Source of the DNA: Rikenellaceae bacterium | GTDB taxonomy: Bacteria > Bacteroidota > Bacteroidia > Bacteroidales > Rikenellaceae | DNA length: 42,301 nucleotides | Assembly: GCA_030529085.1 (NCBI GenBank) | Contig: JAUMXM010000003.1 | Span: forward strand, 26,640-68,940 | Direction of reading: 5' to 3' | Part shown: one piece after another, positions 31,282 through 39,552 of the stretch | Layout: every line of letters starts with the position of its first letter | How positions within the stretch are numbered: the first letter of the stretch is position 1 | The notes under the pieces: model-generated | Database searches by the model: none | What the model was told of the DNA's origin: nothing | Seen by the model: only the letters and a program-made list of their open reading frames with translations | Translations under genes and position numbers: made by a program

Positions 31282-33498
31282 ATGGAAGAAATGAAGCTGT
31301 ACAATGCTGTCCGTAAGGAGATTACGCTGGCCGATGGTCGCGTGATCGAGATCGAGACGGGCAAGCTGGCCAAGCAGGCCGACGGTTCGGTTGTCGTCAA
31401 GATGGGCGGCACGATGCTCCTCGGTACGGTGGTGGCCGCAAAAGATGCAAAACCCGACACTGACTTTATGCCCCTTCAGGTCGAGTACAAAGAGAAGTAT
31501 GCCGCTTGTGGTCGCTACCCCGGTGGCTTTATGAAGCGTGAAGGTAAGGCAAACGATAGCGAGGTGCTGACGGCACGTCTGATCGACCGCGCACTGCGCC
31601 CCCTCTTCCCGGCTGATTACCATGCCGAGGTATTTGTAACCGTAAACCTGATTTCGGCCGAGAAGGATATCCAGCCCGATGCACTGGCCGGTCTGGCCGC
31701 TTCGGCTGCCCTGGCTGTATCGGACATTCCGTTCGGTGGCCCGATCTCGGAGGTGCGCGTTGTTCGCAAGAATGGCGAGTACAAGATCAACCCCGGCTTC
31801 TCGGAGATGGAGGAGTGCGACCTGGATATCATGGTCGGCGGTACGATCGACAACATCCTGATGGTCGAGGGTGAGATGAAGGAGGTGAGCGAGGAGGTTA
31901 TGCTCGGCGCCATCAAGTTTGCTCACGAGGAGATCAAGAAGCACTGCGCCGTACAGATCGAGCTCTCGAAGGAGCTGGGTAAGGACGTGAAACGCGAGTA
32001 CTGCCACGAGACCAACGACGAGGAGCTGCGCCAGACGATCATCTCGGAGCTCTACGACAAGGCTTACGCCATCGCTACGAGCGGCACGATGAAGCACGAG
32101 CGCGAGGAGCTCTTCAACAACCTCGAGGCCGAGTTCGCTGCCCGTTTCACGGAGGAGGAGCTCGAGGAGAAGGCTGTTTTGATCCACAAGTATTTCCACG
32201 ACGATGTGCAGAAGAAGGCCATGCGCAATATGATTCTCGACGAGGGTAAGCGCCTCGACGGTCGTCGCACGGACGAGATTCGCCCCATCTGGTGCGAGGT
32301 AGGTTATCTGCCCTGCGCCCACGGTTCGGCCATCTTCACGCGTGGTGAGACCCAGTCGCTGACCACCGTAACGCTCGGTACGAAGCTCGACGAGAAGGTG
32401 AAGGACGAGGTGCTGGTACAGGGTACCGAGCAGTTTGTGCTCCACTACAACTTCCCCCCGTTCTCGACCGGTGAGGCTCGCCCGACGCGCGGCCTGTCGC
32501 GTCGTGAGATCGGCCACGGCCACCTGGCTTGGCGTGCGCTGAAGCCGATGATTCCGCTGGGCGAGGAGAACCCCTACGCAGTACGTGTTGTTTCGGATAT
32601 CCTCGAGTCGAACGGTTCGTCGTCGATGGCTACCGTCTGCGCCGGTACGCTGGCCCTGATGGATGCCGGTGTGAAGCTCAAGAAGCCCGTTTCGGGTATC
32701 GCTATGGGTCTGATCTCGGATTCGGCTTCGGGCAAGTGGGCCGTGCTGTCGGATATTCTGGGCGATGAGGACCACCTGGGCGATATGGACTTCAAGGTGA
32801 CGGGTACGGCCGACGGTATCACCGCTACGCAGATGGATATCAAGGTTGATGGCCTTTCGTATGAGGTGCTGGCTGCCGCTCTGGAGCAGGCTCGTCAGGG
32901 TCGTATGCACATCCTGGGCAAGCTGACCGAGTGCATCGCCGAGCCGCGCGAGGATTACCGCGAGTTCGTGCCGCGCATCGTACAGATCACCATCCCGCAG
33001 GATATGATCGGTGCTGTGATCGGCCCCGGTGGTAAGGTGATCCAGGATATTCAGAAGACCACGCAGACGACCATCACCATCACGGAGGTGGACGAGAAGG
33101 GTATCGTCGATATCTTCGGTGTGGATAAGAGCTCGCTCGATGCAGCTCTGGCCCGCATCAAGGCGATCGTGGCTATCCCCGAGGTGGGCGAGACCTACCA
33201 CGGTAAGGTTCGTTCGATCGTAGCCTTCGGTGCTTTCGTTGAGATTATGCCCGGCAAGGATGCTCTGCTCCACATCTCGGAGATCGATTACAAGCGCTTC
33301 GAGACGATGGACGAGACCGGCATCAAGGAGGGTGATGAGATCGATGTGAAGCTGATCGGTCTGGACGAGAAGACGGGCAAGCTCCGCCTCTCGCGCAAGG
33401 TGCTTTTGCCGAAGCCCGAGGGTTATGTAGAGCGTGAGCGTCGTCCCCGCCCCGAGCGTCAGGATCGTCCGCGCCGCGACAAAAACGAGAAAAAGTAG
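31282..33498 (+). CDS. pnp: Polyribonucleotide nucleotidyltransferase
   Basis: PNPase (738 aa) degrades RNA 3'-to-5' with phosphate as a trimeric ring. Two RNase PH-like cores are separated by an alpha domain: the first has [35 protein letters not shown] (about 75-109), the second [24 protein letters not shown] and [13 protein letters not shown] domain (about 573-635, [16 protein letters not shown]) and an S1 domain (about 640-710, [30 protein letters not shown]) follow. The basic C-terminal tail is rich in Arg and Pro ([19 protein letters not shown]). Length is in the normal range. Confidence 0.98.
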   Translation: MEEMKLYNAVRKEITLADGRVIEIETGKLAKQADGSVVVKMGGTMLLGTVVAAKDAKPDTDFMPLQVEYKEKYAACGRYPGGFMKREGKANDSEVLTARLIDRALRPLFPADYHAEVFVTVNLISAEKDIQPDALAGLAASAALAVSDIPFGGPISEVRVVRKNGEYKINPGFSEMEECDLDIMVGGTIDNILMVEGEMKEVSEEVMLGAIKFAHEEIKKHCAVQIELSKELGKDVKREYCHETNDEELRQTIISELYDKAYAIATSGTMKHEREELFNNLEAEFAARFTEEELEEKAVLIHKYFHDDVQKKAMRNMILDEGKRLDGRRTDEIRPIWCEVGYLPCAHGSAIFTRGETQSLTTVTLGTKLDEKVKDEVLVQGTEQFVLHYNFPPFSTGEARPTRGLSRREIGHGHLAWRALKPMIPLGEENPYAVRVVSDILESNGSSSMATVCAGTLALMDAGVKLKKPVSGIAMGLISDSASGKWAVLSDILGDEDHLGDMDFKVTGTADGITATQMDIKVDGLSYEVLAAALEQARQGRMHILGKLTECIAEPREDYREFVPRIVQITIPQDMIGAVIGPGGKVIQDIQKTTQTTITITEVDEKGIVDIFGVDKSSLDAALARIKAIVAIPEVGETYHGKVRSIVAFGAFVEIMPGKDALLHISEIDYKRFETMDETGIKEGDEIDVKLIGLDEKTGKLRLSRKVLLPKPEGYVERERRPRPERQDRPRRDKNEKK

Positions 33499-33573
33499 GC
33501 TAAAATCGTAAAAATGAGGAGCTGAGGACTATTTTTTTACCTATAAAAAGTAGTATTTCCGCAGAAAATTCTT

Positions 33574-33581
33574 TATATTTG
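33574..33581 (+). promoter_or_regulatory. -7 box of the OmpA/TPR lipoprotein gene
   Basis: TATATTTG lies 64 bp before the ATG at 33646. The leader is A-rich. No clear terminator after pnp was found in 33499-33573 apart from a T-run at 33532-33538. Confidence 0.55.
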
Positions 33582-33645
33582 CGAATGTGACCGACAAAGT
33601 GACGGAACAAACAAACACAAAACACTTAAATAAACAATTCAAACT

Positions 33646-35385
33646 ATGAAAAACTTTCTGAAACTGAGCGTGGTGCTGGTAGCTGCTGCGCTGGCTTTCT
33701 CGAGCTGCAACTGCTTCAAGAAGATGGCCAAGTATCAGGACGAGGTTAAGGTAACCTGCACGCCTGAGATTCTGGTGCTGAACAACGGTGTGATTGCAGC
33801 CGATGTAAACGTAACCTTCCCCGTTGAGTATTTCAACAAGAAGGCTGTCCTGAAGGTAACGCCGGTTCTCGTATTCGAGGGCGGTGAGGTTGCCGGTCAG
33901 ACGAAGTACTACCAGGGCTCGAAGGTAGACGAGAACTATGCAGTTGTTGATAAGAACAACGGTGGTAGCTACACGATGCACGTAGAGTTCCCCTACGACG
34001 AGCGTATGGACGAGTGCGCACTCCAGATGCGTGCCGAGATCAAGTGCCCGAAGGGTAAGTGCAAGGAGTTCACGCTGGTGAACCTGAACAACGGTGCTAT
34101 CCCCACCAAGGAGGAGGCTGCTATCCTGGCCGGCGACGACGCTGCTGCCAAGAACGCTATCGAGCGTGAGTTCGGCCTCGTTGTAGCTTACGGTCTGAAC
34201 ACGCTGCAGAAGGACATTAAGTACGGTGACCTGATGGAGCCCATGGCCAACAACTACAAGCGCGTTACGACGGTGGTTAACAAGACCGACCTGCTCTACG
34301 CTATCAACTCGTCGAAGGTAACGAAGAAGAACAAGGCTAACGCCGACCTCGAGGCTTTCAAGGGTGATGTTGATGAGAAGCTGGGTAACGACCGCGCTAC
34401 GCAGAACATCGCTGTGAAGGGTTACGCTTCGCCCGATGGTCCGGAGAAGTTCAACGACAAGCTCTCGAAGGCTCGTAGCGAGTCGTCGAAGGAGGTAGTT
34501 GTAGAGCTGCTGAAGGAGACGGGTCTCGATGTTGACGCTGCTGCTTATGGTGAGGACTGGGACGGCTTCAAGGAGATGGTTGCCGCTTCGGATATCAAGG
34601 ACAAGAACCTGATTCTGCAGGTACTGAGCCTCTACAACTCGCCCGCTGAGCGTGAGGCTGAGATCAAGAACCTCTCGTCGGTTTACGGTGAGCTGAAGGA
34701 TGACGTGCTTCCCGAGCTGCGTCGTGCTCAGATCGTGAACAGCACCGACATCCAGGGTAAGACCGATGTTGAGCTGCTCGCCGCTGCTAACCAGGGTGCC
34801 GAGATGACCGTTGAGGAGTACCTCTTCACGGCTCAGGAGCTGGCTAAGACCCCCGAGCAGGCTGTTGCTTTCCTCAAGGAGGCTGCTAAGCAGTATCCCA
34901 ACGATGCTCGCGTATGGAACAACCTGGGTGTTGCTCTGACGAAGGCCGGTGAGAAGGCTGAGGCTCTGAAGGCATTTGAGAAGGCTGCCAAGGTTGATCC
35001 GTCGGCTGACCTGAACAAGAACCTCATCCTGGCTAACCTGGCTAATGGTAAGACCGAGGCTGCCAAGAAGTATGCTGCTGCTGCTGACGCTGAGGCTAAG
35101 GCTGCTGTTGCTGCTGCCGAGGGTAACTACCAGGCTGCTGCCGCTCAGCTCGAGGGCTACAACGCTGCTATCGCTTACGTGATGAACAACGACCTGGCTG
35201 CTGCCAAGAAGGCGCTGGCTAACGAGGCTTCGGCTGACGCTGACTACCTCCGCGCTGTAATCGCTGCCAAGGAGGGTCAGGTAGCTCAGGCTAAGGCTCA
35301 GCTGAAGTCGGCTATCGCTAAGGCTCCCGAGCTGGCTGAGAAGGCTGCTAAGGATGTCCTGCTGAAGGCTATCATGGAGGCTTAA
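33646..35385 (+). CDS. OmpA-like/TPR lipoprotein, probably abundant
   Basis: Predicted lipoprotein (579 aa): leader MKNFLKLSVVLVAAALAFSS with lipidated Cys21. A beta-rich domain (about 30-145) is followed by a segment like the OmpA peptidoglycan-binding fold (about 255-370: NIAVKGYASPDGPEKFNDKLSKARSESS), then Ala-rich TPR repeats (about 395-560: YPNDARVWNNLGVALTKAGEKAEALKAFEKAAKVDPS). This suggests an outer-membrane lipoprotein tied to the cell wall, maybe a scaffold. Alanine codons are largely GCT and valine GTT/GTA, unlike the GCC/GTG of its neighbours, the codon pattern of highly expressed Bacteroidetes genes. I recognise no named gene; the domain names are by eye. Confidence 0.8.
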   Translation: MKNFLKLSVVLVAAALAFSSCNCFKKMAKYQDEVKVTCTPEILVLNNGVIAADVNVTFPVEYFNKKAVLKVTPVLVFEGGEVAGQTKYYQGSKVDENYAVVDKNNGGSYTMHVEFPYDERMDECALQMRAEIKCPKGKCKEFTLVNLNNGAIPTKEEAAILAGDDAAAKNAIEREFGLVVAYGLNTLQKDIKYGDLMEPMANNYKRVTTVVNKTDLLYAINSSKVTKKNKANADLEAFKGDVDEKLGNDRATQNIAVKGYASPDGPEKFNDKLSKARSESSKEVVVELLKETGLDVDAAAYGEDWDGFKEMVAASDIKDKNLILQVLSLYNSPAEREAEIKNLSSVYGELKDDVLPELRRAQIVNSTDIQGKTDVELLAAANQGAEMTVEEYLFTAQELAKTPEQAVAFLKEAAKQYPNDARVWNNLGVALTKAGEKAEALKAFEKAAKVDPSADLNKNLILANLANGKTEAAKKYAAAADAEAKAAVAAAEGNYQAAAAQLEGYNAAIAYVMNNDLAAAKKALANEASADADYLRAVIAAKEGQVAQAKAQLKSAIAKAPELAEKAAKDVLLKAIMEA

Positions 35386-35421
35386 TTCGAATTCAAAACA
35401 TCGAATTTCGAATTCAATATG

Positions 35422-35452
35422 AGTGGGGGTGCATTGCGCCCCCACTTTTTTT
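35422..35452 (+). terminator. Terminator after the OmpA/TPR lipoprotein
   Basis: AGTGGGGGTGC pairs with GCGCCCCCACT around ATT (one T-G wobble), followed by seven T. A GAATTC-containing short repeat (35388-35415) sits between the stop and the hairpin. Confidence 0.88.
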
Positions 35453-35517
35453 GTGATTGGTCAACGTGCGGCTTTACTTTTTTTTGCCCCGTTGCATTTA
35501 ATTTGCAGAATTTTACC

Positions 35518-35525
35518 TATATTTG
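35518..35525 (+). promoter_or_regulatory. -7 box of deoC
   Basis: TATATTTG at 35518-35525, with a TTG (35492-35494) 23 bp upstream as possible -33 element. The deoC ATG is 24 bp downstream. Confidence 0.6.
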
Positions 35526-35549
35526 TAAAGTACTAAAAAAGTGAAAAAC

Positions 35550-36425
35550 ATGTACGCCAATCAACTCAACGACTATGCACCTGCCTGGAGTGTAGAGCAG
35601 GTAGATCAAGAGGTTGCCCGCATCAAGGAGGCTGCCAAGAAGAACGAGACGACAGAGGTCTATAAATTCTGCTACTCGACGATCGACCTTACGACCCTCT
35701 CGTGCAACGACTCGGTGAAGTCGGTGACGGCCTTTGCTACGAAGGCTGCCGAATTCTACCAGAAGTACCCCCATATCCCCAATGTGGCTTCGATCTGTGT
35801 CTATCCCTCGTTTGTCGAGACGGTAGGCCTGGCTGTGGATGGCACCCCGATGCGCATCACGAGCGTTGCTGGCGGTTTCCCCGCTTCGCAGACCTTCCTC
35901 GAGGTCAAGGCCCTCGAGATTGCCATGGCTGTTGAGAATGGTGCCGACGAGATCGATATCGTGATGAATGTAGGTCACATGCTCACGGGTGAGTACAACG
36001 AGGCTGCCGGCGAGGTGCAGATGTTGCGCGAGGAGTGCACCGAGGATGTGGTGCTGAAGGTGATTATCGAGTCGGGTGCGCTGAAGACGCCCGAGCTGAT
36101 CCGCAAGGCTTCGCTGCTCTCGATGTTTGCCGGTGCCGACTTCGTGAAGACCTCGACGGGTAAGATCGACGTGGCTGCTACCCCCGAGGCGGCGGTTGTG
36201 ATGTGCCAGGCGATTCGCGACTACTACGAGAAGACGGGTAAGAAGATCGGCTTCAAGGCGGCAGGTGGTGTCCGCACGGCCGAGGATGCAGCCCTCTACT
36301 ATACGATTGTTGAGGAGATCCTGGGTCAGGAGTGGCTCACGCCCGACCTGTTCCGTATCGGAGCTTCGTCGGTGGCCAACAACCTCATCTCGGCTATCGA
36401 GGGGAGCCCCGTGAAGTACTATTAG
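35550..36425 (+). CDS. deoC: Deoxyribose-phosphate aldolase
   Basis: DeoC (291 aa) splits 2-deoxyribose-5-phosphate into glyceraldehyde-3-phosphate and acetaldehyde in nucleoside catabolism, through a Schiff base. By alignment with E. coli DeoC, the catalytic Lys is Lys200 (GADFVKTSTGK), the second active-site Lys is Lys236 (GFKAAGGVRTAEDA) and Asp136 is in ADEIDIVMNVG. It is longer than the about 220-260 residues of many homologues because of an N-terminal extension (about 1-40), common in Bacteroidales. An upstream GTG at 35541 is possible but the ATG at 35550 is preferred. Confidence 0.96.
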   Translation: MYANQLNDYAPAWSVEQVDQEVARIKEAAKKNETTEVYKFCYSTIDLTTLSCNDSVKSVTAFATKAAEFYQKYPHIPNVASICVYPSFVETVGLAVDGTPMRITSVAGGFPASQTFLEVKALEIAMAVENGADEIDIVMNVGHMLTGEYNEAAGEVQMLREECTEDVVLKVIIESGALKTPELIRKASLLSMFAGADFVKTSTGKIDVAATPEAAVVMCQAIRDYYEKTGKKIGFKAAGGVRTAEDAALYYTIVEEILGQEWLTPDLFRIGASSVANNLISAIEGSPVKYY

Positions 36426-36451
36426 TCGTTCTCCGCTTCTTGCGAGATAAA

Positions 36452-36487
36452 GCCCGTCCGACCAAGGTGTCGGGCGGGCATTTTTTG
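36452..36487 (+). terminator. deoC terminator
   Basis: GCCCGTCCGAC (36452-36462) pairs with GTCGGGCGGGC (36469-36479) with one wobble, followed by ATTTTTTG. Confidence 0.9.
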
Positions 36488-36497
36488 TTTTATGCAC

Positions 36498-36514
36498 CCT
36501 ATATATTATATAGG
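36498..36514. promoter_or_regulatory. CCTATATA palindrome upstream of the DUF3078 gene
   Basis: CCTATATA-T-TATATAGG is a perfect 17-bp palindrome 37 bp before the TACTTTTG -7 box. It could be an operator or just AT-rich promoter DNA. Confidence 0.35.
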
Positions 36515-36550
36515 TGTCAAAAAAGGGAAACACGACATTGATTTTTTTTG

Positions 36551-36558
36551 TACTTTTG
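36551..36558 (+). promoter_or_regulatory. -7 box of the DUF3078-S41 unit
   Basis: TACTTTTG matches TAnnTTTG and lies 31 bp before the ATG at 36590. No convincing -33 element seen. Confidence 0.5.
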
Positions 36559-36589
36559 TCCTATCAATCCAAACCGAAAAATTTTGATT

Positions 36590-37807
36590 ATGAAGAGATA
36601 CCTCATTTGTGCGATTTTTGCATGGGTGGCATCGCTGGTGGCGCTGCCGGCCAAGGCTCAGTTTACGATCGACCGTGTTGAGGCTAAGACCGAGAGCATC
36701 AACTTTACGACGGCCGACACGATGAAGCAGACAACGGCGGCTTCGGATTACTTCTCGCGTGCACGCTACCGTGCCGAGCGTGCTGCGATTCGCAAGGAGC
36801 GCAACTCGCTCGAGATTACGAGCGGTATGCAGGGAACGCTCACCTCCTACAACGATCCCTGGGTCGATGTCTCGGGTGGTGATAACTCGATTGCCGTGGT
36901 GGCGAAGCTCTACCTGCACCACACCTTCACGAAGAACCTCTTCTCGGTGGAGACGAAGTTCGAGGGGGCCTTTGGTTACAACCGCATGAAGGTGGCTGTG
37001 CCGATGTACGACGGTGAGGGCAATACGATGGTCGACGAAAATGGTAAGACGATGATGGAGCGCGACGGTATCTGGTTCAAGAATCAGGATGAGTTCGCTG
37101 TGCAGATCTCACCTTCGTGGAAGATGTCGAAGAACTGGTCCTACGGTGCGAAACTCAAGTACCGCACCCAGATTGCCAAGGGTTATGCCTCGCGTACGGA
37201 GCAGAAGCGCAAGGATTTGAAGAGCAGCTTCATGACCCCGGGTTATCTGGATCTCTCGGTGGGTGTCACCTACGTCTGCCCGAGCAAGAAGGTGCCCATC
37301 AAGGTCGACCTCTCGCCGATCGCCATGAGTGCCGTCTATGCCAACAACAGCTGGATTCGCCGCGAGCAGTTCGACGAGGAGGGTAACCGCATCAAGAAGG
37401 CCTTCAACTACGGTATCGAGGATCCCGACAAGAGTTCGAAGTATGAGGGTGGTTCTTCGATTCAGATCGACTTCGACCGCAACTTTGGTAAGGATGATTT
37501 TCTGCGCTACCGAACGACGCTCTATTCGTTCTGGGGTTGGTTGACCAATATGGGTTTGGATAACAAGATTAAGCGCTGGGACGACTACAAAACTGCCCTT
37601 GAGCAGTGGGACGGCAACATCAAGACCAAACCCCGTCTGCCGATTCACCCCACGGTGCGTTGGGAGAATACGATCGATATTAAGGCTACGAAACTCTTGA
37701 CCACCTCGATCTCGTTCCAGCTCTACTACAACCGTGCTCAGCACACGGCGCTTCAGACCAAGACGATTCTCTCGGTCGGCGTAAGCTATACGTTTAAGAA
37801 CAAGTAA
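36590..37807 (+). CDS. DUF3078 outer-membrane-type protein
   Basis: Secreted protein (405 aa), signal peptide MKRYLICAIFAWVASLVALPAKA followed by many amphipathic strands, probably a beta-barrel. DUF3078-like features include NSLEITSGMQGTLTSYNDPWVDVSGGDNSIAVVAKLYLHHTF (about 75-117), FAVQISPSWKMSKNWSYGAKLKYRTQ and a C-terminal aromatic-rich strand ending SVGVSYTFKNK, a plausible beta-barrel assembly signal. Function unknown. The frame is open to 36548 but the -7 box at 36551 makes the ATG at 36590 the sensible start. Its TAA overlaps the ATG of the S41 peptidase by one base, so the two are translationally coupled. Confidence 0.85.
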   Translation: MKRYLICAIFAWVASLVALPAKAQFTIDRVEAKTESINFTTADTMKQTTAASDYFSRARYRAERAAIRKERNSLEITSGMQGTLTSYNDPWVDVSGGDNSIAVVAKLYLHHTFTKNLFSVETKFEGAFGYNRMKVAVPMYDGEGNTMVDENGKTMMERDGIWFKNQDEFAVQISPSWKMSKNWSYGAKLKYRTQIAKGYASRTEQKRKDLKSSFMTPGYLDLSVGVTYVCPSKKVPIKVDLSPIAMSAVYANNSWIRREQFDEEGNRIKKAFNYGIEDPDKSSKYEGGSSIQIDFDRNFGKDDFLRYRTTLYSFWGWLTNMGLDNKIKRWDDYKTALEQWDGNIKTKPRLPIHPTVRWENTIDIKATKLLTTSISFQLYYNRAQHTALQTKTILSVGVSYTFKNK

Positions 37808-39462
37808 TGGGAAGCTACAAAAACAGAATAGGTGCGATTTTGTTGCCGCTGATTATTGCGGTGGCGGTGGTCGTGGGTCTCTTTGGTGGCAACTACTTCG
37901 GTCGCCACAACAGCGCTGCGCAGTTGCGCGGAGTGCTGCAGCAGATGAACCACATCCCGCAGAACAAACTCACCCAAACTTTGGCCCTTATCGAGCACGA
38001 CTATGTCGATTCGCTCTCGATGGATACCCTCGCCGAGCACCTGATTCCGTTGGTGCTCAAGGAGCTCGACCCCCACTCGGTCTACATCCCCGCCAAGGAG
38101 ATGGCCGAGCTGAGCGATCCGCTTGAGGGGGAGTTCGACGGCATCGGTGTCGTCTTCAACATGGCGACCGACACGGTCATCGTGCTCAACGTGATTCCCA
38201 AGGGCCCGAGTGATAAGGCGGGCGTGAAGGCGGGTGACCGCATCATCGAGATTAACGACTCGCTTGTGGCCGGTCGCAACATTCCGCAGAACGATATTGT
38301 CAAGCAACTGCGTGGCAAGCGTGGTACGACCGTGCGCCTTGGGTTGGAGCGTCAGCACATCGACGGCTTGGTCGAGGTGGAGGTGACGCGCGACAAGATT
38401 CCCATCAAGAGCATCGAGTCGGCCTTTGTCCTGACCGACAGCATCGGTTACATCCGTCTGGGACAGTTTGCCAAGACCTCGCATTCGGAGCTGCAGCTCG
38501 CGCTCCTGAAGTTGCGTGCGCAGGGTATCACGCGTCTGATTTTCGACCTGCGCGGTAATTCGGGCGGCTTCCTCGATCAGGCAATCATGATCGCCAACGA
38601 GTTCCTGCACAAGGAGCAGCTCATCGTCTATACCGAGGATCGCAACCATCGTCAGCAGCGCCAATATGCCGACGGCACGGGTATGGCGCAGGATATGGAG
38701 GTGGCCGTCTTGATTGACGAGTACAGCGCCTCGTCGAGTGAGATTCTGGCCGGCGCCCTGCAGGACAACGACCGTGGTACGATTCTCGGTCGTCGCTCCT
38801 TCGGCAAGGGCCTTGTGCAGCAGCAGATCCCCTTTGCCGATGGTTCGGCCCTGCGCCTCACGATCGCTCGCTACTACACCCCCACGGGTCGCTCGATTCA
38901 GAAACCCTATACGATTGGTGACGATGAGAACTACGAGCTCGACATCTGGAATCGCTATCAGAACAACGAGTTCTTCACGGCCGATTCGATCCACTTTGCC
39001 GACTCGCTGAAGCGTGTAACGCCCAAGGGGAAGGTGGTCTATGGCGGCGGTGGCATTATGCCCGACCGCTTTATTCCGGCCGATACGACCGGCATGACCC
39101 CCTACTATTTGGAGGTTTCGGGGCGCAATATCCTCTACCGCTATACGATCGAGTATGCCGACCGCAAGCGCGAGGCGCTCAACGCCGTGACGACTGTGGC
39201 CGAGTTGCAGGCTCTGCTCGACAGCGATAAGCGCCTGGTCGAGGATTTCATCAGCTACGCTGCCCGCAAGGGTGTCAAGCCGCGCTACGGCGATATTCGT
39301 GAATCCCGCTCGCTGATCGAGGCACAGCTCCGTGCCTACATCGGTCGCAATACGGCCCTCGAGGATGACGGCTACTACGCCAACATCTACCGCGAGGACA
39401 ATGTGATTATGGCCGCTATCGAGGCCCTCAAGGAGCCGCAGGCAATAACCACAGAAGAGTAG
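37807..39462 (+). CDS. S41 family C-terminal processing peptidase
   Basis: Carboxy-terminal processing protease (551 aa), membrane-anchored by an N-terminal helix (about 9-28) with the bulk in the periplasm. A PDZ domain spans about 105-190 (FDGIGVVFNMATDTVIVLNVIPKGPSDKAGVKAGDRIIEIN). The catalytic domain has FDLRGNSGGFLDQAI and the Ser/Lys dyad Ser309 (EYSASSSEI) and Lys334 (RRSFGKGLVQ), spaced 25 residues as in E. coli Prc. A C-terminal region (about 400-551) follows. It likely trims or degrades periplasmic proteins; coupling to the DUF3078 gene hints that this protein is a partner or substrate. Confidence 0.94.
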   Translation: MGSYKNRIGAILLPLIIAVAVVVGLFGGNYFGRHNSAAQLRGVLQQMNHIPQNKLTQTLALIEHDYVDSLSMDTLAEHLIPLVLKELDPHSVYIPAKEMAELSDPLEGEFDGIGVVFNMATDTVIVLNVIPKGPSDKAGVKAGDRIIEINDSLVAGRNIPQNDIVKQLRGKRGTTVRLGLERQHIDGLVEVEVTRDKIPIKSIESAFVLTDSIGYIRLGQFAKTSHSELQLALLKLRAQGITRLIFDLRGNSGGFLDQAIMIANEFLHKEQLIVYTEDRNHRQQRQYADGTGMAQDMEVAVLIDEYSASSSEILAGALQDNDRGTILGRRSFGKGLVQQQIPFADGSALRLTIARYYTPTGRSIQKPYTIGDDENYELDIWNRYQNNEFFTADSIHFADSLKRVTPKGKVVYGGGGIMPDRFIPADTTGMTPYYLEVSGRNILYRYTIEYADRKREALNAVTTVAELQALLDSDKRLVEDFISYAARKGVKPRYGDIRESRSLIEAQLRAYIGRNTALEDDGYYANIYREDNVIMAAIEALKEPQAITTEE

Positions 39463-39501
39463 CTGCGCTTCGCGTTGTCGTTACTCGTTCAACCACCATA
39501 C

Positions 39502-39538
39502 AAAAAGGGTCGCTCCACATCGGAGCGACCCTTTTTTT
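39502..39538. terminator. Two-way terminator between S41 protease and GH57
   Basis: AAAAAGGGTCGCTCC pairs perfectly with GGAGCGACCCTTTTT around ACATC; the A/T flanks provide a U-tract in both directions. Confidence 0.9.
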
Positions 39539-39552
39539 GTGCGCCGAGGGCT

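Noticed and set aside
31261..33273. 670-codon open frame antisense to pnp
   Set aside because: pnp is certain by motifs over its full length. The antisense frame is a by-product of GC-rich codon bias and its translation looks like no known protein.
35388..35415. Short GAATTC/TCGAATT repeat after the OmpA/TPR lipoprotein
   Set aside because: Two short, partly overlapping copies near a terminator; too small to separate from chance.
33541..35445. 634-codon open frame antisense to the OmpA/TPR lipoprotein
   Set aside because: The Ser/Leu/Val-rich translation mirrors the GCT/GAG codon bias of the sense gene. The sense gene has a promoter, lipobox and terminator.
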